DNA of 64,000 bases from UBA4416 sp040387475. GTDB lineage: Bacteria > Bacteroidota > Bacteroidia > B-17B0 > Aurantibacillaceae. The notes beneath the pieces were generated by a model. The model was given only the letters and a program-made list of their open reading frames with translations. It made no database searches and had not been told where the DNA came from. Location: assembly GCA_040387475.1 (NCBI GenBank), contig JAZKDT010000024.1:1-64000 (forward strand), given 5' to 3'. Of this stretch, positions 1-7,505 are shown in pieces. Each line of letters begins with the position of its first letter. Position 1 is the first letter of the stretch. A program made the position numbers and the translations under genes.

Positions 1-52
1 AGAATAAGCGTTTCCTAAACGTTTGATGTAGGTTCGATTCCTACCGGAGCCA
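1..52 (+). tRNA. tRNA-Arg(CCU), 3' part
   Basis: The 5' half lies outside the window. What remains folds as an anticodon arm (AGCGT 7-11 with ACGTT 19-23, one G-U pair) around the 7-nt loop TTCCTAA. This puts anticodon CCT at 14-16, which reads AGG (Arg). A short variable region follows, then the T arm GTAGG/CCTAC (28-32 with 40-44) with loop TTCGATT, the acceptor strand CGGAGCC (45-51) and discriminator A52. CCA is not encoded. The missing acceptor 5' strand should read GGCTCCG. Confidence 0.9.
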
Positions 53-56
53 CTTA

Positions 57-97
57 AAGAGAAGTTTTTGTCTATCAAATACTTCTCTTTTTTATTT
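57..97 (+). terminator. Rho-independent terminator after tRNA-Arg
   Basis: A perfect 10-bp stem (AAAGAGAAGT at 57-66 with ACTTCTCTTT at 81-90) encloses a 14-nt loop and runs into TTTTTTATTTT. It lies directly behind the tRNA and is the expected end of that transcript. Confidence 0.85.
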
Positions 98-219
98 TCG
101 ATAAGTAAAACAAGTAAAGGATTTTTAATGTAGAATGCTTCTGATATAAAATCAATTGAGCTTCCATAGATTAAAAAAACAGATGAAATTATACAATCGG
201 TACCAAAAGCCAATGTAGC

Positions 220-512
220 CTACAGAAACAAAACACCCTTTGTATTAGTGTCAAATATCTTATCCAATTTTGAAAGACTTTGATCAGCGCCAATAGCGTC
301 CAAACGAGGCAACATTAAAGAACCTGCCTCAAAAAAAAGAACAAGATATCTTCAGGAATTGTTAATCTGTATGGATAAAAGCACTTGCTTTTTACCCATG
401 CAATATTAGTACGACTAATTAAATAGTTGAATTGCACAAGTGTAGTGTTAAATCCTTCAATATTTAAATGATATAAATCGTTATCTTTAAATACATCTAA
501 TTGTATTATCAT
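220..512 (-). pseudogene. Possible frameshifted small gene remnant, unknown family
   Basis: The stretch 98-510 has no convincing intact gene. On the minus strand an open frame starts at 512 (MIIQLDVFKDNDLYHLNIEG...) and runs 65 residues to a stop at 315. A run of eight T (minus strand, about 331-338) sits just before that stop. Shifting one frame inside the run continues the reading to a TAG at 220-222, adding about 35 residues with ordinary composition (begins EAGSLMLPRLDAIGAD). I do not recognise the product. It overlaps the start of the divergent AraC gene by 2 nt, so it could be noncoding. The 98-219 stretch shows nothing else I can name. Confidence 0.25.
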
Positions 513-1383
513 GGCTTCCGTTATTCCAATTCATTCATTGGCACACAACAACACAAGTCCTTATACTGCCCGAAAACTCAATCCATTTAATGGCCCGCAT
601 GAAGCCGAAGACGCTCATCGGCATACTTACTATGAAATTCTGGTATTTGTAGAAGGCGCAGGAACACAGATGATCGACTTTGAAGTTCAGGACCTTAAAC
701 CAAACAGTATACATTTTATTTCGCCGGGTCAGGTTCACGCTCTCAACCGAATGAAAGAAGCAGAGGGATATGTAGTTAATTTCACCAAGGAATTTATGCT
801 CCTTAATGGAGGAAATATGCTGCTATTAAATGATTTCGCTTTTTTCAGCAGAGCCAATAAACACGTTGTCAAAATTCCTGCTGATGAATTTTCGGAAATT
901 CTTGTCATTATTAAACAAATGCTAAATAAAAAAATAGGTAGTTCGCCATTGAAGGAATCAGTGCTGGCAGCCTATGTTAACTTACTACTCATTAAATATA
1001 AAGCGCTTTTTATAAATTCTTCCAAACATAAGCAAACAGATGAGTCGGGAAAGGAATTGATACAACGCTTTAACAACTTGCTGGAGGAGAGTTTTATTGT
1101 TGCCCACAACGTGACATATTATGCCGAAAAACTTAACTTCTCTCCAAACTATTTAAGTTCCTTACTTAAAAAGTTAACAGGGAAAACGGCAGGTGATTTA
1201 ATTCAACAAAGGCTATTGTTAGAAGCCAAACGTATGTTATTACATTCATCTATCACTATTAAAGAAATTGCTTACCTTTTAAATTTTAATGATCCACCCT
1301 ATTTTACTCGCTTCTTCAAAAGTAACACGGGTTACACTCCCGAAACTTTTCGCCGTGAAACCAGAAGAAAATATAGCCGCTAA
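511..1383 (+). CDS. AraC family transcriptional regulator
   Basis: 290 residues. The N-terminal half is a cupin-like ligand-sensing domain: a His-rich strand (HRHTYYEILVFVEGAG, about residues 36-51) followed by ISPGQVHAL, as in the AraC_binding family. The C-terminal 100 residues are the double helix-turn-helix DNA-binding domain, with NYLSSLLKKLTGKTAGDLI for the first HTH and IKEIAYLLNFNDPPYFTRFF for the second. This two-domain layout and length are standard for AraC/XylS activators that respond to small molecules. The ligand and targets cannot be read from the sequence. The next gene is 216 nt away and unrelated (hemD), so the target may be elsewhere. The ATG at 511 is the only good start. 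Confidence 0.9.
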   Translation: MASVIPIHSLAHNNTSPYTARKLNPFNGPHEAEDAHRHTYYEILVFVEGAGTQMIDFEVQDLKPNSIHFISPGQVHALNRMKEAEGYVVNFTKEFMLLNGGNMLLLNDFAFFSRANKHVVKIPADEFSEILVIIKQMLNKKIGSSPLKESVLAAYVNLLLIKYKALFINSSKHKQTDESGKELIQRFNNLLEESFIVAHNVTYYAEKLNFSPNYLSSLLKKLTGKTAGDLIQQRLLLEAKRMLLHSSITIKEIAYLLNFNDPPYFTRFFKSNTGYTPETFRRETRRKYSR

Positions 1384-1599
1384 GATTGGCCTTCTCAGAT
1401 ATTTTTAGAATGTAACAATTATTAACAAACTACCGACTTTAATTGGCGACCAGCTATCATAACTGGCTCGATCATTCAAATGCTGGTTTTACAACCAAAT
1501 CTACACAACCCGGGCAAATTCGAAATGACTTCTTAAAGTAAATAAATTACCTTTACGTAGAATTCTAATAATTGAGACTTCTAAAATAAATCCACACGA

Positions 1600-2295
1600 A
1601 TGAAAACCATTTTTATATCCAGAAATCTAACACAGCAAAGTCCTTTTAAAAAACTAAAAAATCAGGATATAGAAATAATCGACGAGTCGTTAATAGAAAT
1701 TTCTCAAATTCGCTATTCTTATACTCCGCAAACAAAATGGATATTTTTTTCCAGCAAAAACGCTATTACTTATTTTTTTGCTCAGAATCCACAATTACCC
1801 TTAGCAGTAAAGTATGCAGTTATAAGCAATTCCTCGGCCATTCATTTGTTAACCTTTGGAATAACAGCTGATTTTATAGGAGATGGTGTGGACATAGTTC
1901 AAATAGGTAAAAATTTCAGAGATATTTTAAAAGACGACAGCGTCTTGTTTCCCCAAGCTATTGATTCACTGCAAACGATTCAAAAACAAATAGCGTTTAC
2001 CAACACTTCCTATAACTTATACGTTTATAAAACCACTATAAAAAGTGATTTCAAAATTCCGCATACAGACACTGTTATTTTTACAAGCCCATCTAATGTG
2101 GACGCGTATTTCAGTAAAAATAAAATTGATCATAAACAATTAGTATTAGCCATGGGTAGTGCCACAAAGTACAAACTCGCAGAATATGGAGTGGTTAATG
2201 TTCTTACTCCAGTTAGCTTTGATGAAACTGCGTTAGTTAATTTACTACTTACATCATATAACCAGAACATTGATTTTAACTTGCTGTTGCAATAA
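1600..2295 (+). CDS. hemD: Uroporphyrinogen-III synthase family protein
   Basis: 231 residues. HemD cyclises hydroxymethylbilane to uroporphyrinogen III in the cytoplasm, the branch point of haem and corrinoid synthesis. The family is poorly conserved, but the repeated pattern of its two lobes is visible: IFFSSKNAITYFF (about residues 48-60), TVIFTSPSNVDAYF (about 156-169) and LAMGSATKYKLAEYGV (about 180-195), which matches the G-x-x-T/S-A-x-x-L-x-x-x-G motif near the C terminus. No other haem gene is next to it, which is common in Bacteroidota. The start ATG at 1600 is preceded by an AT-rich leader. Family assignment is good; enzymatic activity is inferred. Confidence 0.8.
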   Translation: MKTIFISRNLTQQSPFKKLKNQDIEIIDESLIEISQIRYSYTPQTKWIFFSSKNAITYFFAQNPQLPLAVKYAVISNSSAIHLLTFGITADFIGDGVDIVQIGKNFRDILKDDSVLFPQAIDSLQTIQKQIAFTNTSYNLYVYKTTIKSDFKIPHTDTVIFTSPSNVDAYFSKNKIDHKQLVLAMGSATKYKLAEYGVVNVLTPVSFDETALVNLLLTSYNQNIDFNLLLQ

Positions 2296-2341
2296 CATTT
2301 TCAATTATACGGAACTTACATTTAAACATTCAGACCTAAAC

Positions 2342-3346
2342 ATGACTTCTCAACATATTTCTAATATCCCGTTTTCCGTTCTTGATCTGGCCATGGTTAT
2401 CGACGGCAATTCAATTTCCGAATCATTTGCAAATAGTATAGACCTTGCAAGACATACAGAAAAATTTGGCTATAATCGGTATTGGCTGGCTGAGCACCAT
2501 AACATGGAAAGTGTAGCCAGTTCGGCAACTGTTGTACTCATTGGACACATTGCTTCAAAAACCACTACTTTAAGGGTTGGTTCGGGTGGGATCATGCTAC
2601 CTAATCATGCGCCATTAATTGTAGCCGAACAATTTGGCACCTTAGAAACACTTTATCCAAACCGCATCGACATGGGACTGGGACGAGCTCCCGGCACTGA
2701 TCAGGTTACAGCTTATGCCCTACGCCGTGACCAAAAGGCGGCTATGGAATTTCCGGAAAACATTGAAGAGCTGCAAACTTATTTATCATCCTCAAATAAG
2801 AATTCCCGTGTGAGAGCAATTCCAGGCGAAGGATTAAACATTCCGATCTGGATCCTTGGATCAAGTACCGACAGCGCCTATGTAGCAGCTGCACTAGGAT
2901 TGCCGTATGCCTTCGCCAGTCACTTTGCTCCTGCACATTTACATCAGGCATTAGGTATTTATCGTAACAATTTTAAACCCTCTGCGCAACTCAATAAACC
3001 CTATACATTGGCTTGCGTTGGCGCCATTGCGGCGGATACTAACGAAGAGGCCGAGAACCTGGCAACATCTTTCAAAAAATTATATTTGGGTATTATTACG
3101 GGCAAACGCGAAAAACTAAAGCCGGCCGTAAAGTCTTCTGACTTTTATCTTGACCCATTAGAAGAACAAGCTCTTCAGCAAATGATCAAATATTCTTTTG
3201 TAGGTAACGCCGATCGAGTAAAAACACAAATGCAGCAATTCCTCGATCAGACGCAGGTAGATGAATTAATGATAACCAGCGCAGTTTATGACCATGCAGC
3301 AAGGCTACATTCTTATGAAATAATTAGTAAATTTAAAAATCAGTAG
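2342..3346 (+). CDS. LLM class flavin-dependent oxidoreductase (luciferase-like, MsnO8 type)
   Basis: 334 residues from the ATG at 2342. The frame is open 24 codons further upstream, but that extension overlaps hemD and lacks the family's usual N terminus, which here is IPFSVLDLAMV. The protein has the bacterial luciferase/F420-FMN TIM-barrel signatures: RYWLAEHHNMESVASSA (about 46-62), RVGSGGIMLPNHAPLIVAEQFGTL (about 77-100), the strongly conserved MGLGRAPGTD, and IWILGSSTDSA. Members of luciferase family oxidoreductase group 1 use reduced FMN from a partner reductase; an FMN reductase homologue lies 2.3 kb downstream (5606-6163). The substrate is unknown. Confidence 0.88.
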   Translation: MTSQHISNIPFSVLDLAMVIDGNSISESFANSIDLARHTEKFGYNRYWLAEHHNMESVASSATVVLIGHIASKTTTLRVGSGGIMLPNHAPLIVAEQFGTLETLYPNRIDMGLGRAPGTDQVTAYALRRDQKAAMEFPENIEELQTYLSSSNKNSRVRAIPGEGLNIPIWILGSSTDSAYVAAALGLPYAFASHFAPAHLHQALGIYRNNFKPSAQLNKPYTLACVGAIAADTNEEAENLATSFKKLYLGIITGKREKLKPAVKSSDFYLDPLEEQALQQMIKYSFVGNADRVKTQMQQFLDQTQVDELMITSAVYDHAARLHSYEIISKFKNQ

Positions 3347-3394
3347 ATCAGGGCATGAAATTATATGTCTCTATAATTATCAAATAAATGAATT

Positions 3395-4387
3395 ATGTCA
3401 GATTCCAGAGATCAAACAACCGAAGTAATATTAATTGGCGCAGGCATCATGAGTGCTACACTTGGCGTTTTCTTAAAAGAGTTAATGCCCGATATAAAAA
3501 TTCAGATCTTTGAACGGTTGGATATGATAGCCGGGGAAAGCTCTGATGCTTGGAATAACGCAGGAACAGGTCACTCGGCTTTTTGTGAATTAAACTATAC
3601 ACCTGAAAAAGAGGATAAGAGCGTTGACATTTCCAAAGCAATAAAAATTGCCAGTTCTTTCGAAACGTCTAAACAATTTTGGGCATACCTGGTCAAACAT
3701 AAAAACATTGGCAACCCTAAAAATTTTATTAATTCCATTCCGCATATGAGTTTTGTTTGGGGTGGTGATAACGTTTATTATTTAAGAAAACGCTTTAAAG
3801 CTTTATCAGAACATCCATTATTTGAAGGGATGCAATATTCCGAAAAATGGGAGCAGCTTGAAAAATGGATGCCGTTGATCATGGAAGGACGTGATCCGGG
3901 AATTGAAGTTGCAGCTACCCGCATGAACGCAGGAACCGATGTCAATTTTGGAGCACTTACGAGAGCAATGCTCAGTCATCTGAAAACTATGGATGGAGTC
4001 ACACTTTTTTTAGAACACGAAGTACGCGACATAGAAAAAAATGAACATGGCAAATGGGAGGTCACTGTCAAAAATCTAAGAGATAAAGAAAAAAGAATCG
4101 TACAAGCGGGCTTTGTTTTCATAGGCGCCGGTGGCGGAGCATTACCTCTGCTGGAAAAATCGGATATTAAAGAAGCTGAAGGATTTGGCGGCTTTCCGGT
4201 AAGCGGACAATGGTTGCGATGTACCAATCCAAAAATAATAGCAATGCACAACGCAAAAGTATATGGCAAAGCATCGGTGGGCGCACCACCTATGTCGGTA
4301 CCCCATTTAGATACCCGTATGATTGATGGAAAAAAAGCCTTATTGTTTGGGCCTTACGCCGGCTTCTCCACTAAGTTTTTAAAGAAA
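3395..4387 (+). CDS. mqo: Malate:quinone oxidoreductase, N-terminal fragment (runs into gap)
   Basis: 331 codons of an FAD-dependent membrane-associated malate dehydrogenase that passes electrons from malate to quinone (TCA cycle and respiratory chain). Visible are the Rossmann FAD motif (EVILIGAGIMSATLG, about 10-24), the Mqo signature WNNAGTGHSAFCELNYTP (about 53-70), MNAGTDVNFGALTRAM, and IGAGGGALPLLEKS. The reading stops at a run of ten N. The protein continues in the next two fragments, so this is one gene broken by the assembly and not a natural truncation. It starts 48 nt after the LLM oxidoreductase, so the two may be cotranscribed. Confidence 0.93.
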
Positions 4388-4397
4388 NNNNNNNNNN
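4388..4397. other. Assembly gap (10 N) inside mqo
   Basis: Ten N replace unknown sequence. Comparing flanking residues (STKFLKK before, ELDNLFPML after) with the family pattern suggests only about 10-15 residues of Mqo are missing. The frame also changes across the gap, so ten is a placeholder length. Confidence 0.95.
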
Positions 4398-4398
4398 T

Positions 4399-4691
4399 GA
4401 ACTGGATAACTTATTTCCTATGCTATCCGCCGGTGCTCACAATTTACCCTTAACTAAATACCTGATTCAGCAAGCAAGTCAATCGCAGGAAGATAGAATA
4501 GAAGCGTTGAAAGAATATTTTCCGGAAGCTGTTGGCGAAGACTGGGAGCTGGAAATTGCAGGACAGAGAGTTCAGGTAATCAAAAAAGATGAAGAAGAAG
4601 GTGGAGTATTGGAATTTGGAACTGAGATTGTAGCCGCCGGAGATGGATCCCTGGTTGCTTTGTTGGGCGCATCGCCCGGAGCTTCCGTTTC
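4399..4691 (+). CDS. mqo: Malate:quinone oxidoreductase, central fragment between gaps
   Basis: About 97 codons read in the frame beginning GAA CTG GAT (ELDNLFPMLSAGAHN). This is the Mqo segment directly after the N-terminal fragment: LTKYLIQQASQSQEDRIEALKEYFPEA, then AGQRVQVIKKDEEEGGVLEFGTEIV, then DGSLVALLGASPGAS, the hallmark C-terminal glycine/serine-rich FAD-contacting motif. It has no start or stop of its own and is bounded on both sides by N runs. Its frame differs from the preceding piece only because the gap length is arbitrary. Confidence 0.9.
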
Positions 4692-4701
4692 NNNNNNNNN
4701 N
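4692..4701. other. Assembly gap (10 N) between mqo and a uvrA fragment
   Basis: Ten N. Before the gap the sequence is Mqo (GASPGASVS); after it the sequence is UvrA. Mqo resumes only at about 4962-4981, so in the real gene probably fewer than ten residues are missing here. Confidence 0.95.
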
Positions 4702-4981
4702 CATTGCCGATATTTTGGATATGACGGTAGACGATGCTGTTGAATTTTTCCAGGCCGTTCCCTGGATGTACCGGAAAATTAAAGTGCTGCAGGATGTAGG
4801 GCTTGGATATATAACCCTCGGACAAAGTGCTGTAACACTGAGTGGTGGCGAGGCTCAACGTGTAAAGCTGGCTACTGAACTAGGAAAAAAAGATACCGGT
4901 AAAACATTTTATATCCTGGATGAACCCACTACAGGCTTGCATTTCCAGGACATTCAACATTTGCTGGATGTTTTAAATAAA
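4702..4981 (+). CDS. uvrA: UvrA excinuclease ATPase fragment, apparently misassembled into mqo
   Basis: 93 codons in one frame match the second ATP-binding cassette of UvrA, the damage-recognition ATPase of nucleotide excision repair. They begin with IADILDMTVDDAVEFF, then LQDVGLGYITLGQ, the ABC signature LSGGEAQRVKLATEL, and Walker B with the following switch (FYILDEPTTGLHF). There is no start, no Walker A and none of the other roughly 850 residues of UvrA. The UvrA reading passes without a stop into the Mqo C terminus at the residues LDVLNK, which fit both families at this point. I read this as an assembly join, not a real gene. Confidence 0.88.
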
Positions 4982-5149
4982 TGCTTTAGTTCAGAAATGA
5001 AATCTGAGTCATGGAAAACTAAGCTTAAAGAAATGATCCCAACTTTCGACCAATCATTAAAAGATGATGGCACTCTGTGTCGTGAAACACGAATAAACAC
5101 ACACACAATTCTGGAACTAAACTTGCCTGAAACTGTTAATCATTCATAA
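4962..5149 (+). CDS. mqo: Malate:quinone oxidoreductase, C-terminal fragment
   Basis: From LDVLNKCF onward the residues are the end of Mqo: KCFSSEMKSESWKTKLKEMI, then PTFDQSLKDDGTLCRETR, ending about 15 residues later. This matches the family's C-terminal pattern LLEKCF...W...L..I.P.... The TAA stop (5147-5149) overlaps the ATG of the next gene by one base, so downstream organisation looks natural. The three Mqo pieces plus about 20 lost residues would make a protein of about 500 residues, the usual size. Confidence 0.85.
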
Positions 5150-5586
5150 TGGAGCCGCAGAATTACAAAAACCATATTCGCTACTACACACAACACCACT
5201 TTGTATTTTATCCTTTAGCAGGAGCAGTATTCGGCGTCTGTGTTTCATTTGGATTTCAGAGCGATGAATTTAAATTACTTTGGTTTATGATGTCAGCCAT
5301 TGTTGCTATGATTGTATGGCTTTCATTCATGGTAAGACAACATTATGCTTTGGGAAATCAAAACCGAATTGCTCGAACGGAGTTACGTTTTAGATATTAT
5401 CGGTTAACACAAAAGCGACTTGAAGATATCGAACAGCATATATCATTATCACAATTGCTTGCCCTTCGCTTTGCCTCTGACGACGAACTGGTAACTCTAA
5501 TTGAACGCACTGTAAAAGAAAAATTAACACCGGATGAAATAAAAAAGGCCATCAGGAACTGGCTACCGGATTACATGAGATTATAA
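5149..5586 (+). CDS. DUF6526 family membrane protein
   Basis: 145 residues, starting on the stop of mqo (TAATG overlap), so probably translationally coupled. The N terminus MEPQNYKNHIRYYTQHHFVF and two closely spaced hydrophobic helices (about residues 20-36 and 44-62) followed by a soluble charged C-terminal helical tail match the small Bacteroidota family DUF6526. Function is unknown. The short hairpin-like double membrane pass with a cytoplasmic coiled tail suggests a structural or regulatory inner-membrane protein. The link to mqo is only positional. Confidence 0.75.
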   Translation: MEPQNYKNHIRYYTQHHFVFYPLAGAVFGVCVSFGFQSDEFKLLWFMMSAIVAMIVWLSFMVRQHYALGNQNRIARTELRFRYYRLTQKRLEDIEQHISLSQLLALRFASDDELVTLIERTVKEKLTPDEIKKAIRNWLPDYMRL

Positions 5587-5605
5587 ATTTAATTCAACTA
5601 ATAAT

Positions 5606-6163
5606 ATGAAAATAGCCATTATATCATCTAGTGTCCGTAAGGGAAGAAATAGCCACCGCGTTGCTTTATATTTTGAAAAATTCATCGCCGAACAAAAAAT
5701 GGGTGATGTAAAGATGTTAGACTTACATCAATATCAATTTCCCATTTTTGAAGAACGCTTAAAAAACATTCCTGATCCAACTATGGACATGAAACAGTTT
5801 TCTGAAGAAGTGATAAAAGCCGACGCGGTTTTAATAGTAACTCCCGAGTATAACGGAGGCTACCCGGCAGCACTAAAAAACATTGTTGATCTTTTAACTA
5901 CTGAATGGAAAAGAAAACCAATAGCTATTTCAACTGTTTCTGCCGGCGCTTTCGGAGGTTCACAGGTTATTACATCGTTAACATTTAGTTTGTGGAAACA
6001 AGGTGCTTTAATGGTGCCAGCTATGTTCCCGGTGCCAACTGTAGAAAAATCTTATACAGAGACAGGTGATGCAACTGATAAAGAAGCTACCGACAAACGC
6101 GCTAAGAAATTTTTAGAAGAATTAATCTGGTGTGCTGAGGCAAAACAAAAAATGGAAAAATAA
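5606..6163 (+). CDS. NADPH-dependent FMN reductase family protein
   Basis: 185 residues with a flavodoxin-like fold. The N terminus KIAIISSSVRKGRNSHRVA is the FMN phosphate-binding loop, PEYNGGYPAALKNIVD (about 79-94) is the diagnostic flavin ring-binding motif of the SsuE/ChrR-like FMN_red family, and ISTVSAGAFGGSQ (about 112-124) is the next conserved loop. Such enzymes reduce free FMN, quinones or azo compounds with NAD(P)H and often supply FMNH2 to luciferase-like monooxygenases. One of these is encoded at 2342-3346. It lies 19 nt after the DUF6526 gene in the same direction, so probably in the same operon. Confidence 0.88.
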   Translation: MKIAIISSSVRKGRNSHRVALYFEKFIAEQKMGDVKMLDLHQYQFPIFEERLKNIPDPTMDMKQFSEEVIKADAVLIVTPEYNGGYPAALKNIVDLLTTEWKRKPIAISTVSAGAFGGSQVITSLTFSLWKQGALMVPAMFPVPTVEKSYTETGDATDKEATDKRAKKFLEELIWCAEAKQKMEK

Positions 6164-7402
6164 TTAAGGTTCTACTTGGCTTTCAGGCTGTACAAATTCA
6201 TTTTCACTTTTTGCTATCACAATTGTTGCCACGCCGTTTCCAATTAAATTAGTAATCGCCCTGGCTTCGCTCATAAATTTATCTACCCCTAATAAAAAGG
6301 CTAAACCTTCCACCGGTATTTTGTGAATAGCTGTCAATGTAGACGCTAATACAATAAATCCACTTCCCGTTACGCCTGCTGCGCCTTTAGAAGTCAGCAT
6401 TAAAATGCCGATGATACTTCCCATTTCAACAAACGACAGATCGACTTTATAAAGCTGTGCAATAAAAATAACTGCCATGGATAGGTAGATGGAAGTGCCG
6501 TCCAGGTTAAAAGAATAGCCTGTAGGCACCACTAATCCCACAACCGATTTACTGCATCCCATTTTTTCGAGCTTATTCATCATAGAGGGTAAAGCTGCTT
6601 CGGATGAAGATGTTCCGAGAACGATAAGCAGTTCTTCTTTTATCTGTTTTAAAAAAGACCAAACGCTTACTTTATAGTATTTTAAGATAGACCCTAATAT
6701 TAAAAAAATAAATAAGCCCATGGTAATATAAACGCATATTAATAATTTTCCCAGTGGCAACAACGTAGCAATTCCGAATTTACCCACAGCAAAGGCCATT
6801 CCGCCGAAAGCACCAATGGGCGCCAAATACATAACGATTTTCAACATACGAAAAACAAATTGCGATGCAGTTTCAAATGATGAGACAATCTTTTCCCGGT
6901 TTCTTAAATTACTAATTACGATGCCTGCAATTAACGCAACGGCTAAAACCTGTAGCGTTAAATTAGACATGAAAAAACTTACCCAACTAAATCCCTGCGG
7001 ATTTGCCGTATACTGGGAAGCGTCTTTAGCTGTCAACCCCACCAGATCTATACCTCCTGGCTTCAAAAGATGAGCGACCAGTAATCCCAATGTTAACGCA
7101 AAAGTAGTTACGATCTCAAAATAGATTAATGATTTGATTCCAATCCTACCTACCTTTTTTAAATCTCCCATGCTGCTAATACCCAACACGATCGTTAAGA
7201 ATATAATCGGTACGATAAATACTTTGATGATATTGACAAAACCCTTTCCTACAACTTCCATCTTTACACCAACAGCAGGATAAAAATGACCAACTAAAAT
7301 TCCGGCAATTATAGCCAACAATACATGCAAGGCTGTATTAGTGAGAATTCTATACACAGTAGATTTAGGCGGTCTTGGAACTATCTCTTTCATTTTTACC
7401 AT
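6164..7402 (-). CDS. Dicarboxylate/amino acid:cation symporter (DAACS family)
   Basis: 412 residues, integral inner-membrane protein with the eight-helix plus two-hairpin pattern of the SDF/DctA/GltP family. Diagnostic stretches are the serine-rich hairpin LGTSSSEAALPSM (about 262-274), the substrate-site helix PTGYSFNLDGTSIY (about 293-306), the second hairpin LTSKGAAGVTGSGFIVLA (about 334-351), and DKFMSEARAITNLIGNGVATIV (about 373-394). It imports C4-dicarboxylates or acidic amino acids with Na+ or H+. The NMDGT element reads NLDGT here, a known variation. Its stop abuts the stop of the FMN reductase gene (6163/6164). A second ATG at 7393 is possible. Confidence 0.9.
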   Translation of the reverse strand: MVKMKEIVPRPPKSTVYRILTNTALHVLLAIIAGILVGHFYPAVGVKMEVVGKGFVNIIKVFIVPIIFLTIVLGISSMGDLKKVGRIGIKSLIYFEIVTTFALTLGLLVAHLLKPGGIDLVGLTAKDASQYTANPQGFSWVSFFMSNLTLQVLAVALIAGIVISNLRNREKIVSSFETASQFVFRMLKIVMYLAPIGAFGGMAFAVGKFGIATLLPLGKLLICVYITMGLFIFLILGSILKYYKVSVWSFLKQIKEELLIVLGTSSSEAALPSMMNKLEKMGCSKSVVGLVVPTGYSFNLDGTSIYLSMAVIFIAQLYKVDLSFVEMGSIIGILMLTSKGAAGVTGSGFIVLASTLTAIHKIPVEGLAFLLGVDKFMSEARAITNLIGNGVATIVIAKSENEFVQPESQVEP

Positions 7403-7505
7403 AACTAAAAATAAGGATTAAAATAACACTAAATATACCCAATGCAGGGTACCGTCACCTAAATTTCAAACTATAAATTTGTAATAACCTTTAAAGCTAA
7501 AATGC

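Noticed and set aside
1..510. Genomic island integrated at tRNA-Arg
   Set aside because: No integrase, no visible duplicate of the tRNA end and ordinary housekeeping genes follow; at most a small eroded remnant.
3976..4269. 97-residue antisense frame in mqo
   Set aside because: Shadow of mqo, with no recognisable features.
4643..5149. A natural UvrA-Mqo fusion protein
   Set aside because: The frame starts in noncoding phase of mqo, spans an N run, and lacks the rest of UvrA. The Mqo parts before and after fit together once the UvrA piece is removed.
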